Source: UBA4717 sp045536775
GTDB lineage: Bacteria; Bacillota; Clostridia; Oscillospirales; CAG-272
NCBI GenBank assembly: GCA_045536775.1
Contig: JAZSOD010000024.1
Location: 1 to 11,546, forward strand
Reading direction: 5' to 3'
DNA: 11,546 nt
The first letter of the stretch is position 1. Every line of letters begins with the position of its first letter. This document shows, piece by piece, positions 1-4,892 of the stretch. The translations under genes were made by a program, and so were the position numbers. A model generated the notes under the pieces. It did not search any database, was not told the DNA's origin, and was given only the letters and a program-made list of their open reading frames with translations.

Positions 1-77
1 ATCGTAGCCATGTCGTTCTGTGGGCCAAGGAGTTGGTCATTTGGTTTGTCTTCCTAAGACCGCTTGGCCTCCGACTT
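1..77. other. MGI/DNBSEQ sequencing adapter with barcode (artefact)
   Basis: This is not genomic sequence. Bases 46-77 are the exact reverse complement of the 32-nt MGI/BGISEQ read-1 adapter, which begins AAGTCGGAGGCCAAGCGGTC. Bases 1-35 match the read-2 adapter core (ATCGTAGCCATGTCGTTCTG and onward) with one difference, GGGCC for GAGCC at about 22-26. The 10 bases between them (36-45, GTCATTTGGT) sit exactly where the sample barcode sits in that library design. The order adapter-barcode-adapter-insert is what a read running through a short insert gives on the opposite strand. Genuine sequence therefore starts at about base 78. The match is from memory of the published adapters. Confidence 0.95.
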
Positions 78-124
78 GCTCTCATCTGTTCGACAAATTG
101 GAATTTGGTAAGACCTAACAGTCG

Positions 125-892
125 TTAGGCTCGATATTCCATGAGTTTTTTTGCCAATGCGATTCCCTGTTCTGCAAGATGATACTTCATATCCCTCGTC
201 ATGTGCCACTCCCATTTCGGTGCATCTTGCTTTATGGGGTGTATATCGGAAACCATCAATAAGGCAACCGCATTTAGTCCAAGATATTGAGCAACGCTAA
301 AAACAGCAGAAGTTTCCATATCTACGCCAACAGCACCTTTTTCTCGCCACAACTGCTCTTTACCAAATGTCTGGCGATATACAGCGTCGGTTGACACAAT
401 AGGATGATTGCCAATGCTAAATAAGGATGTAGCCATATTCAGCAAATCAGCATTAGGATATGAAGCTTCGATAGATTCGTAATAGTGAAGGGAGGTTCCT
501 TCCTCTACGAAAGCCTTTCGGGGAGCAATGATTTCTCCAACACGAACATTCTCGTCATAAGCTCCGCACATTCCAACCGCAATAATATTCTTTACTCCCA
601 AGGCGGCAAGTGTTTCAACCGTGTCTACAGCTTGCGGAGCACCACGGCCACCATCCAGAAAACACAGGTTAGAATCTTTAGTTTTCCAGATAGGGCAGCG
701 ATTGAGGAAACGGGGGAAAGGCTCTGCCATTTCCTCTGTTTCATAATGCTCAACAAGGTAGTCTGTTCCCTTGCTCATAAAAAACACCACTGCGGTTTCG
801 GGCAAACGTAAATGGCATTCACGATGTGCGCTATTTATTTGTTCAGCCGCTGTGATAACTGCTTTTGAATTATCGTTTGATAGACACCACAT
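125..892 (-). CDS. Nucleoside phosphorylase, PNP/UDP family
   Basis: Predicted cytosolic nucleoside phosphorylase (255 aa), cleaving a nucleoside with phosphate to free base and ribose-1-phosphate for salvage. Visible family features, in order: a G-R phosphate-binding segment (DGGRGAPQAVDT), the core NIIAVGMCGAY strand-loop, EEGTSLHYY, the family signature GVDMETSAVFSVAQ whose Met-Glu contacts ribose, and VSDIH near the C-terminus. The S-D pair resembles the catalytic Asp region of hexameric purine nucleoside phosphorylases more than that of uridine phosphorylases, but substrate cannot be fixed from this. The start chosen is the ATG at 890-892, with AAGGA six bases upstream; a TTG at 914-916 would add eight residues but lacks a good ribosome binding site. 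It has its own promoter, and the neighbouring genes belong to other units. The 47 genomic bases left of it hold only a 6-bp hairpin (114-129) overlapping the stop codon. Confidence 0.85.
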   Translation of the reverse strand: MWCLSNDNSKAVITAAEQINSAHRECHLRLPETAVVFFMSKGTDYLVEHYETEEMAEPFPRFLNRCPIWKTKDSNLCFLDGGRGAPQAVDTVETLAALGVKNIIAVGMCGAYDENVRVGEIIAPRKAFVEEGTSLHYYESIEASYPNADLLNMATSLFSIGNHPIVSTDAVYRQTFGKEQLWREKGAVGVDMETSAVFSVAQYLGLNAVALLMVSDIHPIKQDAPKWEWHMTRDMKYHLAEQGIALAKKLMEYRA

Positions 893-957
893 AACAAATC
901 CTTCATCCTTCGTCAAATTCTTGTTTATCGAACTGTTTATAAATATCTTTCATTCAA

Positions 958-986
958 ATTATAGCACAAAAATGTGAATAATTCAA
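958..986 (-). promoter_or_regulatory. Sigma-A promoter of the nucleoside phosphorylase
   Basis: On the minus strand, -35 TTGAAT (981-986), a 17-bp spacer and a perfect -10 TATAAT (958-963). Transcription would start near 950, giving a leader of about 58 nt before the ATG at 892. No attenuator-like structure is evident in that leader. Confidence 0.75.
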
Positions 987-992
987 TCTGCC

Positions 993-1021
993 TTGAAATG
1001 TTCATAATCTTATGATACAAT
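993..1021 (+). promoter_or_regulatory. Sigma-A-like promoter reading into the non-coding tRNA-tail region
   Basis: On the plus strand, -35 TTGAAA (993-998), a 17-bp spacer and -10 TACAAT (1016-1021). It is divergent from the phosphorylase promoter, with the two elements nearly back to back. No plus-strand coding gene follows before the terminator at 1376-1419, so the predicted product from about 1028 is an untranslated RNA spanning the truncated tRNA and the hairpins. It may be the surviving promoter of a tRNA gene whose 5' half has been lost. Confidence 0.5.
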
Positions 1022-1146
1022 AAAACCGTAATCAGTAGCACCTAATGGCGAGATTTTCGTTCATCAATTACCGATTCGGTCAATGCCGACCGAAAAAAAC
1101 GTTGTAAAGACCAATGTTAAGAGTGTCAAAGGGGCTATTTAGACCT

Positions 1147-1196
1147 GTTGATTCGTAATCAGCAGGTCGAGGGTTCAATCCCCTCCACCAGCTCCA
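1147..1196 (+). pseudogene. 3' half of a tRNA-Thr (anticodon CGT), 5' half missing
   Basis: Anticodon stem GTTGA/TCAGC closes the seven-base loop TTCGTAA, giving anticodon CGT (1154-1156), which reads the Thr codon ACG. Variable loop AGGTC, T-stem GAGGG/CCCTC with loop TTCAATC, acceptor 3' strand CACCAGC (1186-1192), discriminator T and an encoded CCA (1194-1196) all follow in register. The partner acceptor 5' strand (GCTGGTG) and the D-arm are absent from the upstream sequence, so this cannot fold into a tRNA. Instead, the five bases before the anticodon stem (GACCT) pair with the variable loop to extend the stem to 10 bp. A 3' tRNA remnant of this kind is what a tRNA-targeting integration or its excision leaves behind. 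Confidence 0.8.
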
Positions 1197-1234
1197 ACTA
1201 AATCCCGTACAGTTCTTCTGTACGGGATTTAGTT
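1196..1234 (+). terminator. 17-bp perfect hairpin directly after the tRNA CCA end
   Basis: Left arm 1196-1212 and right arm 1218-1234 are perfectly complementary over 17 bp around a TTCTT loop, with the last A of the CCA as the first paired base. The right arm ends in TTTT followed by GG, so the U-tract is short. The position fits a tRNA transcript terminator, but the almost A/T-symmetric ends would also let it act on the opposite strand. Confidence 0.6.
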
Positions 1235-1274
1235 TTGGTGGGGATTGAACCCCAAGGGGGCTTTTGGCGTAAAG

Positions 1275-1298
1275 AAAACAGTCCGGTGGACTGTTTTT
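1275..1298 (+). repeat. Inverted repeat within the spacer of the tRNA-tail mosaic
   Basis: AAAACAGTCC and GGACTGTTTT form a perfect 10-bp stem with loop GGT. A further T follows, and GGC (1266-1268) and GCC (1300-1302) could extend the stem past a bulge. It has the shape of an intrinsic terminator on either strand. Its role between the two tRNA-tail units is unknown. Confidence 0.6.
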
Positions 1299-1375
1299 AG
1301 CCGAAAGTCGGGAGCGCTTATGCGCGAACGGGGCGATTTGCTTTGCAAAGCGCGTCAATCCCCTCCACCAGCTCC

Positions 1376-1419
1376 AAACAAGAGGTATACGATTTTTATC
1401 GTATGCCTCTTGTTTTTTT
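1376..1419 (+). terminator. Strong intrinsic terminator after the second tRNA tail
   Basis: An 18-bp stem (1376-1393 with 1398-1415, one G-U pair) closes a TTTT loop and runs into a seven-T tract (1413-1419). On the plus strand this is a textbook rho-independent terminator; on the minus strand the following sequence is poor in T. It would end RNA from the promoter at 993-1021. Confidence 0.8.
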
Positions 1420-1446
1420 GAGGGGGATTGAACCCCAAAATATAAC

Positions 1447-1473
1447 AAAAGCGGAGGATTTTCCTCCACTTTT
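1447..1473 (-). terminator. Terminator of the leftward CPBP operon
   Basis: GGAGGA (1453-1458) and TCCTCC (1462-1467) pair around TTT, one C-A mismatch follows, then AAAAG pairs with CTTTT. On the minus strand the stem runs out as CTTTTGTTAT, just past the stop codon at 1486. The T-run on the plus strand makes it potentially bidirectional. Confidence 0.7.
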
Positions 1474-1485
1474 TGCTCTTTACTT

Positions 1486-2217
1486 CTATTTCGCATCCTT
1501 AACCGTCAATGCAATATACAATGCGTATGCGCCTGCGATGATTGCGATCACAATGCTTGACACTATCTGTCTTTGCGGCGTCATTACTGCTTCGTTCGCA
1601 AACACACTCAAGGAATTAAAAACACCGTGAGTTACAATACAAGCTATCAGTGATTTTGTCTTGTAATAAATAATTACAAAAGCAAAGCCGATGGCGATGG
1701 CGTATATTACCTGAAGAATATTTGGTAACAATTCTGCACCTGACCCGTTTATCAAATTCACAATATGACCTATTCCGAAGGTAATACTTGAAACGATAAT
1801 CGCTGATCTTATGCCGCTTTCAGCCATTGCATTAAACAATAGTCCGCGGAATATCAGCTCTTCAAGAAAGCCGACGCAAAGCATTGATAAAATATATAGT
1901 ACGGTTTCAAACGGTGACAAATTCATTGCCACACCAAACCAAAGATTCGCTGTCAAAAGAATCATAAGCGGTATGTAAAACATCATTTTTGAAGCAGGTA
2001 TAACCGACTTACAAAGCCCGTACTTTTCAGACAAGCCGTTTCCTTTAATAAAAACATACAAAACTGCAGACATAATGAGCAATATTGGTAAGGTTACGAT
2101 TTTGGAGACACCTATATCCGTCGACATATTATCTCCCGTTGATGCAAGCGCAACGTACGCTATTATCCACAGTAGTGCAAACCAGATCTCGCTCTTTTTA
2201 TATAATTTCTTAATCAT
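1486..2217 (-). CDS. CPBP-family intramembrane metalloprotease
   Basis: Polytopic membrane protein (243 aa) of the CPBP/abortive-infection (Rce1-like) family, whose members cleave peptide bonds within or near the membrane. Motif 1 is EELIFRG with Glu119, Glu120 and Arg124; motif 2 is FGIGHIVN with His151; motif 3 is THGVFN with His197 and Asn201. The glutamate and both histidines expected at the active site are thus all present, so it is probably active. Hydrophobic segments begin at about residues 11, 38 and 70 and continue throughout the C-terminal half. The ATG at 2215-2217 is preceded by GGGGA at six bases and is preferred to a TTG 33 bases upstream. It is the last gene of the leftward operon, 58 bases after the kinase-like gene with no terminator between them. 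Substrate is unknown; bacterial relatives include bacteriocin self-immunity proteins and prenyl-protein-protease homologues. Confidence 0.85.
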   Translation of the reverse strand: MIKKLYKKSEIWFALLWIIAYVALASTGDNMSTDIGVSKIVTLPILLIMSAVLYVFIKGNGLSEKYGLCKSVIPASKMMFYIPLMILLTANLWFGVAMNLSPFETVLYILSMLCVGFLEELIFRGLLFNAMAESGIRSAIIVSSITFGIGHIVNLINGSGAELLPNILQVIYAIAIGFAFVIIYYKTKSLIACIVTHGVFNSLSVFANEAVMTPQRQIVSSIVIAIIAGAYALYIALTVKDAK

Positions 2218-2275
2218 CTTGAGTCCCCGCAAATTAAGTTGTTTTATCAAAATAAATTAGTTTTACGCCATCTAA

Positions 2276-2791
2276 TTATAATTCAACATCGATCTCGTAC
2301 TTATTGTCAATGAGTATGCAGTTTAATTTGTATTTTTTTGCAAGCATTGAAACCGCGGCGTTATCATCAAGCAAGGTCTCGATGGTGCACCACTCATCGT
2401 CCACTCGACTTTCGATAACACTTGCATATTTTTTTATATCGTAAAAGTGATCTCTTATATATTCCTCACTCATAACAAGGCAGAATGCCTTGATGCTATC
2501 AAGGTATTCCCTCTCAAAATCCTTTTCAAAATCAAACGGGATATAGCACCCCTCGACTATCAGATTTTGCTTATTTTCGATAGCAGTCTTAATGATCTCA
2601 CGAACAATAGGCCAAAGGTACTCGGTCAGGTCATTATCATCGCTCATCGGGGTAAGCTTTGTGTTTCCACTGCGGATGAGTCCCATCTTCAGATGGTCTA
2701 CCGAGAGGTAAGGATACTTATATTTTTCGAGCAGCTTTTGCGCAAGAGCTGTCTTTCCCGTATGGGATGCGCCCGTAATCAGTAATACCAT
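2276..2791 (-). CDS. Small P-loop NTPase, nucleotide/sugar kinase-like
   Basis: Soluble protein (171 aa) with an N-terminal Walker A motif GASHTGKT at residues 7-14, followed by LSVDHLKMGL, the aspartate-containing substrate-side strand usual in small P-loop kinases (zeta-toxin, shikimate/adenylylsulfate kinase and 2-phosphoglycerate kinase-like proteins). The strand LIVEGCYIPF near residue 77 is the likely Walker B equivalent. A basic LID-like stretch (IRDHFYDIKKYASVIESR) follows at about residue 110. The length equals a single compact kinase domain. The start ATG has an AAAGGA seven bases upstream that lies within the end of the tag gene, four bases away, so translation is probably coupled. 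The physiological substrate cannot be inferred; annotation as an AAA or ATP-binding protein would be equally fair. Base composition is AT-rich, like its tag neighbour. Confidence 0.7.
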   Translation of the reverse strand: MVLLITGASHTGKTALAQKLLEKYKYPYLSVDHLKMGLIRSGNTKLTPMSDDNDLTEYLWPIVREIIKTAIENKQNLIVEGCYIPFDFEKDFEREYLDSIKAFCLVMSEEYIRDHFYDIKKYASVIESRVDDEWCTIETLLDDNAAVSMLAKKYKLNCILIDNKYEIDVEL

Positions 2792-2795
2792 TTTT

Positions 2796-3335
2796 TCATC
2801 CTTTATACATATAGCATTCTTTGTCGTGCGAGTATATCACACCTATCGCCTGCAGGTAGGAATAAATTATCGTCGAGCCGACAAACGTCATTCCTCTTTG
2901 TCTCAGGTCTGCCGAAATTTTATCCGAGAGACTATTCGTTGTCTTGTCGGTTTCAAATACGGTTTCACCGTTTGTAAATAATTTTAAGTAGCTATAAAAC
3001 GAGCCGAATTCATCAGTTATTGATTTGAAAATTTTGCTGTTGTTTACGCTTGCACGAATTTTGAGTCTGTTTCTGATGATCTTTTTATTCTCGAGTAATT
3101 CAGTTATCTTTTCTTCTCCGTATGCACAAACGGCGTCAATATCAAAGCCGTCGTATGCCACTCTGAAATCTTCCCTTTTATTAAGTACACACTCCCACGA
3201 AAGCCCAGCCTGAAACGATTCGAGGATCAACATTTCATAGAGATACTTATTATCAAAATTCGGCTGACACCATTCGTCATCGTGATACTTAACGTACAAA
3301 GGGTTATTTATATTGCACCATTTACATCTTTTCAT
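2796..3335 (-). CDS. tag: DNA-3-methyladenine glycosylase I
   Basis: Tag (179 aa) removes 3-methyladenine from alkylated DNA as the first step of base-excision repair. Its zinc snap is complete: Cys4 (MKRCKWC) and His18 (KYHDDEW) at the N-terminus, His170 and Cys174 (HDKEC) at the C-terminus, with the four-residue spacing known from E. coli Tag. The family core LESFQAGLSWECVLNKRE near residues 40-60 and RQRGMTFVGSTIIYSYLQAIG near 145-165 are clear. The residue after HDDEW is Cys where Gly is usual, a small oddity that adds another thiol near the N-terminal zinc site. The ATG at 3333-3335 begins two bases after the stop codon of the upstream gene, with no strong ribosome binding site, which suggests translational coupling. 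A GTG at 3342-3344 would add three residues but would put the first zinc Cys off its usual position 4. Confidence 0.93.
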   Translation of the reverse strand: MKRCKWCNINNPLYVKYHDDEWCQPNFDNKYLYEMLILESFQAGLSWECVLNKREDFRVAYDGFDIDAVCAYGEEKITELLENKKIIRNRLKIRASVNNSKIFKSITDEFGSFYSYLKLFTNGETVFETDKTTNSLSDKISADLRQRGMTFVGSTIIYSYLQAIGVIYSHDKECYMYKG

Positions 3336-3337
3336 AT

Positions 3338-4009
3338 TTACCACACAAACGGTATAAGTCTGTATTTTACTTTTTCCTTATACTCACGGTATCCGACAAG
3401 CTCGCGTTCGAGAAATTCTTCTTCGCTTTTTATTCTTTTTGCAATTATGAAGGGGTATGCAAGGAATATAATAAACGAGTACGCAGAGCCGAGAACAAGC
3501 GGCATCGACATAAAAAGGACAAGAGTTACGGAGTACATTGGATGTCTCACTATACCGTAAAGTCCCGTGTCGATGACTCTTTGATTTCTCTGCACCTCGA
3601 TAGTACGGCTGAGGTACGTGTTCTCGCGAAGCACCTCTGCGTAGAGGACGTAGGCTACGAGAAAAGCTACAGCGGCGGTAAATACTACCCATTTCGGCAA
3701 AGCGTACCAGCCGAAGCGGTGACCGAGTCCTGCAACAACAAAGCCTGTTACAAACATAAGTCCGCTGAGCTTTACGACCGTGCTCTGCTCACCGAGCTTT
3801 TCCTTGGCGTTAAGACGTTTTGCAAGTAATTCGGGATTTTTCACCATCATTACGATGCCTGCAATAAACATCGGTACAAACAGTATGCAAAGAAGTATCC
3901 ACGCTTCCGTATATTCCAAGCTGCCTGCCGGCAGAAACAGAAGCGCCCCAACGAGAACAACTCCCGCAAAAAACTTCACTATTGCTTCAAAAAACAGTTT
4001 AAGTGTCAT
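3338..4009 (-). CDS. Isoprenylcysteine carboxyl methyltransferase-like membrane protein
   Basis: Integral membrane protein (223 aa) of the ICMT/PEMT-like family. It shows about five hydrophobic segments (roughly residues 5-29, 33-56, 77-100, 107-127 and 159-190). It then has the family's C-terminal SAM-binding signature: GLYGIVRHPMYS with RHPMY at 155-159, then EEEFLERELVGYREYKEKV and RLIPFVW at the end. Family members methylate a lipidated or membrane substrate using SAM; in bacteria the substrate is usually unknown. The ATG at 4007-4009 has AAAGGA seven bases upstream and is preferred to a GTG 36 bases earlier. It is the promoter-proximal gene of the operon with tag, the kinase-like gene and the CPBP protease. 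The pairing with a CPBP protein recalls the eukaryotic CaaX route, where Rce1 protease and ICMT act in sequence, but no prenylation substrate is visible here. Confidence 0.8.
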   Translation of the reverse strand: MTLKLFFEAIVKFFAGVVLVGALLFLPAGSLEYTEAWILLCILFVPMFIAGIVMMVKNPELLAKRLNAKEKLGEQSTVVKLSGLMFVTGFVVAGLGHRFGWYALPKWVVFTAAVAFLVAYVLYAEVLRENTYLSRTIEVQRNQRVIDTGLYGIVRHPMYSVTLVLFMSMPLVLGSAYSFIIFLAYPFIIAKRIKSEEEFLERELVGYREYKEKVKYRLIPFVW

Positions 4010-4040
4010 CGATTTTCCTTTACTTAGCGTATTTATCAGC

Positions 4041-4061
4041 CACACCGCAACAAGCGGGGTG
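4041..4061 (-). promoter_or_regulatory. Hairpin in the operon leader
   Basis: CCGC/GCGG (4045-4048 with 4054-4057) around a five-base loop, extended past one mismatch by CAC/GTG. It lies in the ~70-nt leader between the predicted start of transcription near 4082 and the methyltransferase ATG. It resembles no riboswitch class I can name and has no U-tract. Confidence 0.3.
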
Positions 4062-4088
4062 AAGACGTGGTTACAGCTTTCGCCTGTC

Positions 4089-4117
4089 AGTATAGCATTT
4101 TAAGTGTAATTTGTCAA
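4089..4117 (-). promoter_or_regulatory. Strong sigma-A promoter of the methyltransferase-tag-kinase-CPBP operon
   Basis: On the minus strand, a perfect -35 TTGACA (4112-4117), a 17-bp spacer and -10 TATACT (4089-4094). A small inverted repeat ACAG/CTGT (4073-4087) straddles the predicted start point and could be an operator, though it is short. Confidence 0.85.
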
Positions 4118-4141
4118 TGTAAACGCTAAAAGCCGAAGCAT

Positions 4142-4170
4142 AAAAAAACGGCGCTTCCGCGCCGTTTTTT
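4142..4170 (-). terminator. Intrinsic terminator after hpf
   Basis: CGGCGC and GCGCCG (4149-4154 with 4159-4164) form a GC stem around TTCC. It is flanked by an A-run on one side and a T-run on the other, giving a 12-bp stem with a U-tract on both strands. It sits four bases past the hpf stop codon and separates hpf from the downstream operon promoter. Confidence 0.9.
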
Positions 4171-4174
4171 ATGC

Positions 4175-4699
4175 TTATTTCTGGGGAATTATTAGGCCGT
4201 AGCCGTTTCCGCGTCTTTTATATACAACGCAGACGTCTCCGCTGTCACCGTCTCTGAACATATAGAAATCGTGTCCCGAGATATTCATCTGCAGTATTGC
4301 CTCCTCGGGAGTCATCGGCTTTACCGCAAAGCTCTTCGTGCGTATCTCAAACTCGCCCTCCTCCTCGACGGCTGTATATTCTTCAAAGAATTCCCTCTTT
4401 GAGTCGTCTCTCATCCTCTTTTCAAGACGGGTCTTATTCTTTCTTATCTGACGCACAATGGTTTCGGTTGCCCGATCAAGCGCGTTCTGATAAGTTTCGT
4501 CGCTTTCCTCGCTTCTGAAAAGGCATCCGCCCGCCGTTATAGTCAACTCAATTCTCTCCTTGTCACGGTCGCGCTTGAACTTGACCGTGGCTTCGGCACT
4601 GTCCTTGAAGAACTTATCAAGCTTTGCAAGCTTCTTTTCTACGATCGGCACGAGTTCTTCGGGAACGTTTGTCTGTCTTCCGCTGATTGTAATCTTCAT
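4175..4699 (-). CDS. hpf: Long-form ribosome hibernation promoting factor
   Basis: HPF-long (174 aa) binds the 30S decoding region in stationary phase or stress, and its C-terminal domain dimerises to join two 70S ribosomes into an inactive 100S particle. Residues 1 to about 100 form the S30AE domain, with MKITISGRQTNVPEELVPIV at the start and a basic arginine/lysine-rich helix (VRQIRKNKTRLEKRM) before an acidic linker. Residues from about 118 form the dimerisation domain: IRTKSFAVKPMTPEEAILQM, then GHDFYMFRD, then VVYKRRGNGYGLIIP. The length is typical of the Firmicutes long form rather than the short enterobacterial HPF. The ATG is preceded by AGGTGG at seven bases. It is transcribed alone, with its own promoter and terminator. 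Confidence 0.96.
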   Translation of the reverse strand: MKITISGRQTNVPEELVPIVEKKLAKLDKFFKDSAEATVKFKRDRDKERIELTITAGGCLFRSEESDETYQNALDRATETIVRQIRKNKTRLEKRMRDDSKREFFEEYTAVEEEGEFEIRTKSFAVKPMTPEEAILQMNISGHDFYMFRDGDSGDVCVVYKRRGNGYGLIIPQK

Positions 4700-4755
4700 A
4701 GAGTGACCACCTTTGCTTTAGTTTACATCGGAGAGCTATTCTCCTTTGCACTTTT

Positions 4756-4784
4756 ATTATAGCACACAATTTGTTGAATTGCAA
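4756..4784 (-). promoter_or_regulatory. Sigma-A promoter of hpf
   Basis: On the minus strand, -35 TTGCAA (4779-4784), a 17-bp spacer and a perfect -10 TATAAT (4756-4761). The leader is about 50 nt. No clear sigma-B or SigH box accompanies it, although hpf is often stress-controlled in other Firmicutes. Confidence 0.75.
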
Positions 4785-4835
4785 TAGTTTTCACGCTGTT
4801 TTTATTGTTATTTTGTAAATATTGTATAGTGAAGA

Positions 4836-4868
4836 TAAAATAATCCCGACACATCAAAGTGTCGGGAT
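4836..4868 (-). terminator. Intrinsic terminator after asd
   Basis: ATCCCGACAC and GTGTCGGGAT (4843-4852 with 4859-4868) form a 10-bp perfect stem around a six-base loop, followed on the minus strand by TATTTTAT. It lies 25 bases past the original asd stop codon at 4893-4895, not after the internal TAG. This supports the longer frame being the ancestral gene. Confidence 0.88.
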
Positions 4869-4892
4869 CGACGTTATTGGATTTCGTTTTTA

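Larger units (their letters stand above)
1142..1436 (+). repeat. Two-unit mosaic of tRNA 3' tails, hairpins and inverted T-arm copies
   Basis: Reading rightwards: tRNA tail 1 (1147-1196), perfect hairpin (1196-1234), inverted copy of the T-arm (1237-1253), a ~100-base spacer (1254-1353), tRNA tail 2 (1355-1376), a second long hairpin (1376-1415), and a second inverted T-arm (1421-1436). Tails 1 and 2 share 23 identical bases (1175-1197 and 1355-1377, offset 180). The inverted T-arms share GGGGATTGAACCCCAA (1240-1255 and 1423-1438, offset 183). Each unit is thus one large interrupted inverted repeat with tRNA-derived outer arms and an unrelated hairpin inside. The spacer holds AAAACAGTCC/GGACTGTTTT (1275-1297), a GCGC-TTAT-GCGC hairpin around 1315-1326 and the palindrome GCTTTGCAAAGC (1340-1351). 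From memory, similar strings recur after tRNA genes in Clostridia. The region codes for nothing credible. Confidence 0.8.

Noticed and set aside
1071..1095. Hairpin TTCGGTC/GACCGAA as a terminator
   Set aside because: The 7-bp stem is followed by an A-run, not a T-run, on the plus strand, and the Ts precede it on the minus strand, so it does not fit termination in either direction.
1142..1436. CRISPR array
   Set aside because: There are only two units, the repeats are tRNA-derived with an inverted partner, the spacing is about 180 bases, and no cas genes are present.
1080..1496. 138-codon minus-strand open frame across the non-coding region
   Set aside because: It is the antisense reading of the tRNA tails and hairpins. 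Its repeated SWWRGL segments come from the reverse of the CCACCAGC acceptor ends, it has no good ribosome binding site, and it runs into the CPBP gene's terminator.
4010..4090. Fluoride or other known riboswitch in the methyltransferase leader
   Set aside because: An AACC...GGCTGATAA pattern looked superficially similar to the fluoride motif, but the conserved GG-GATG start and pseudoknot pairing are absent, and the first hairpin straddles the predicted transcription start.
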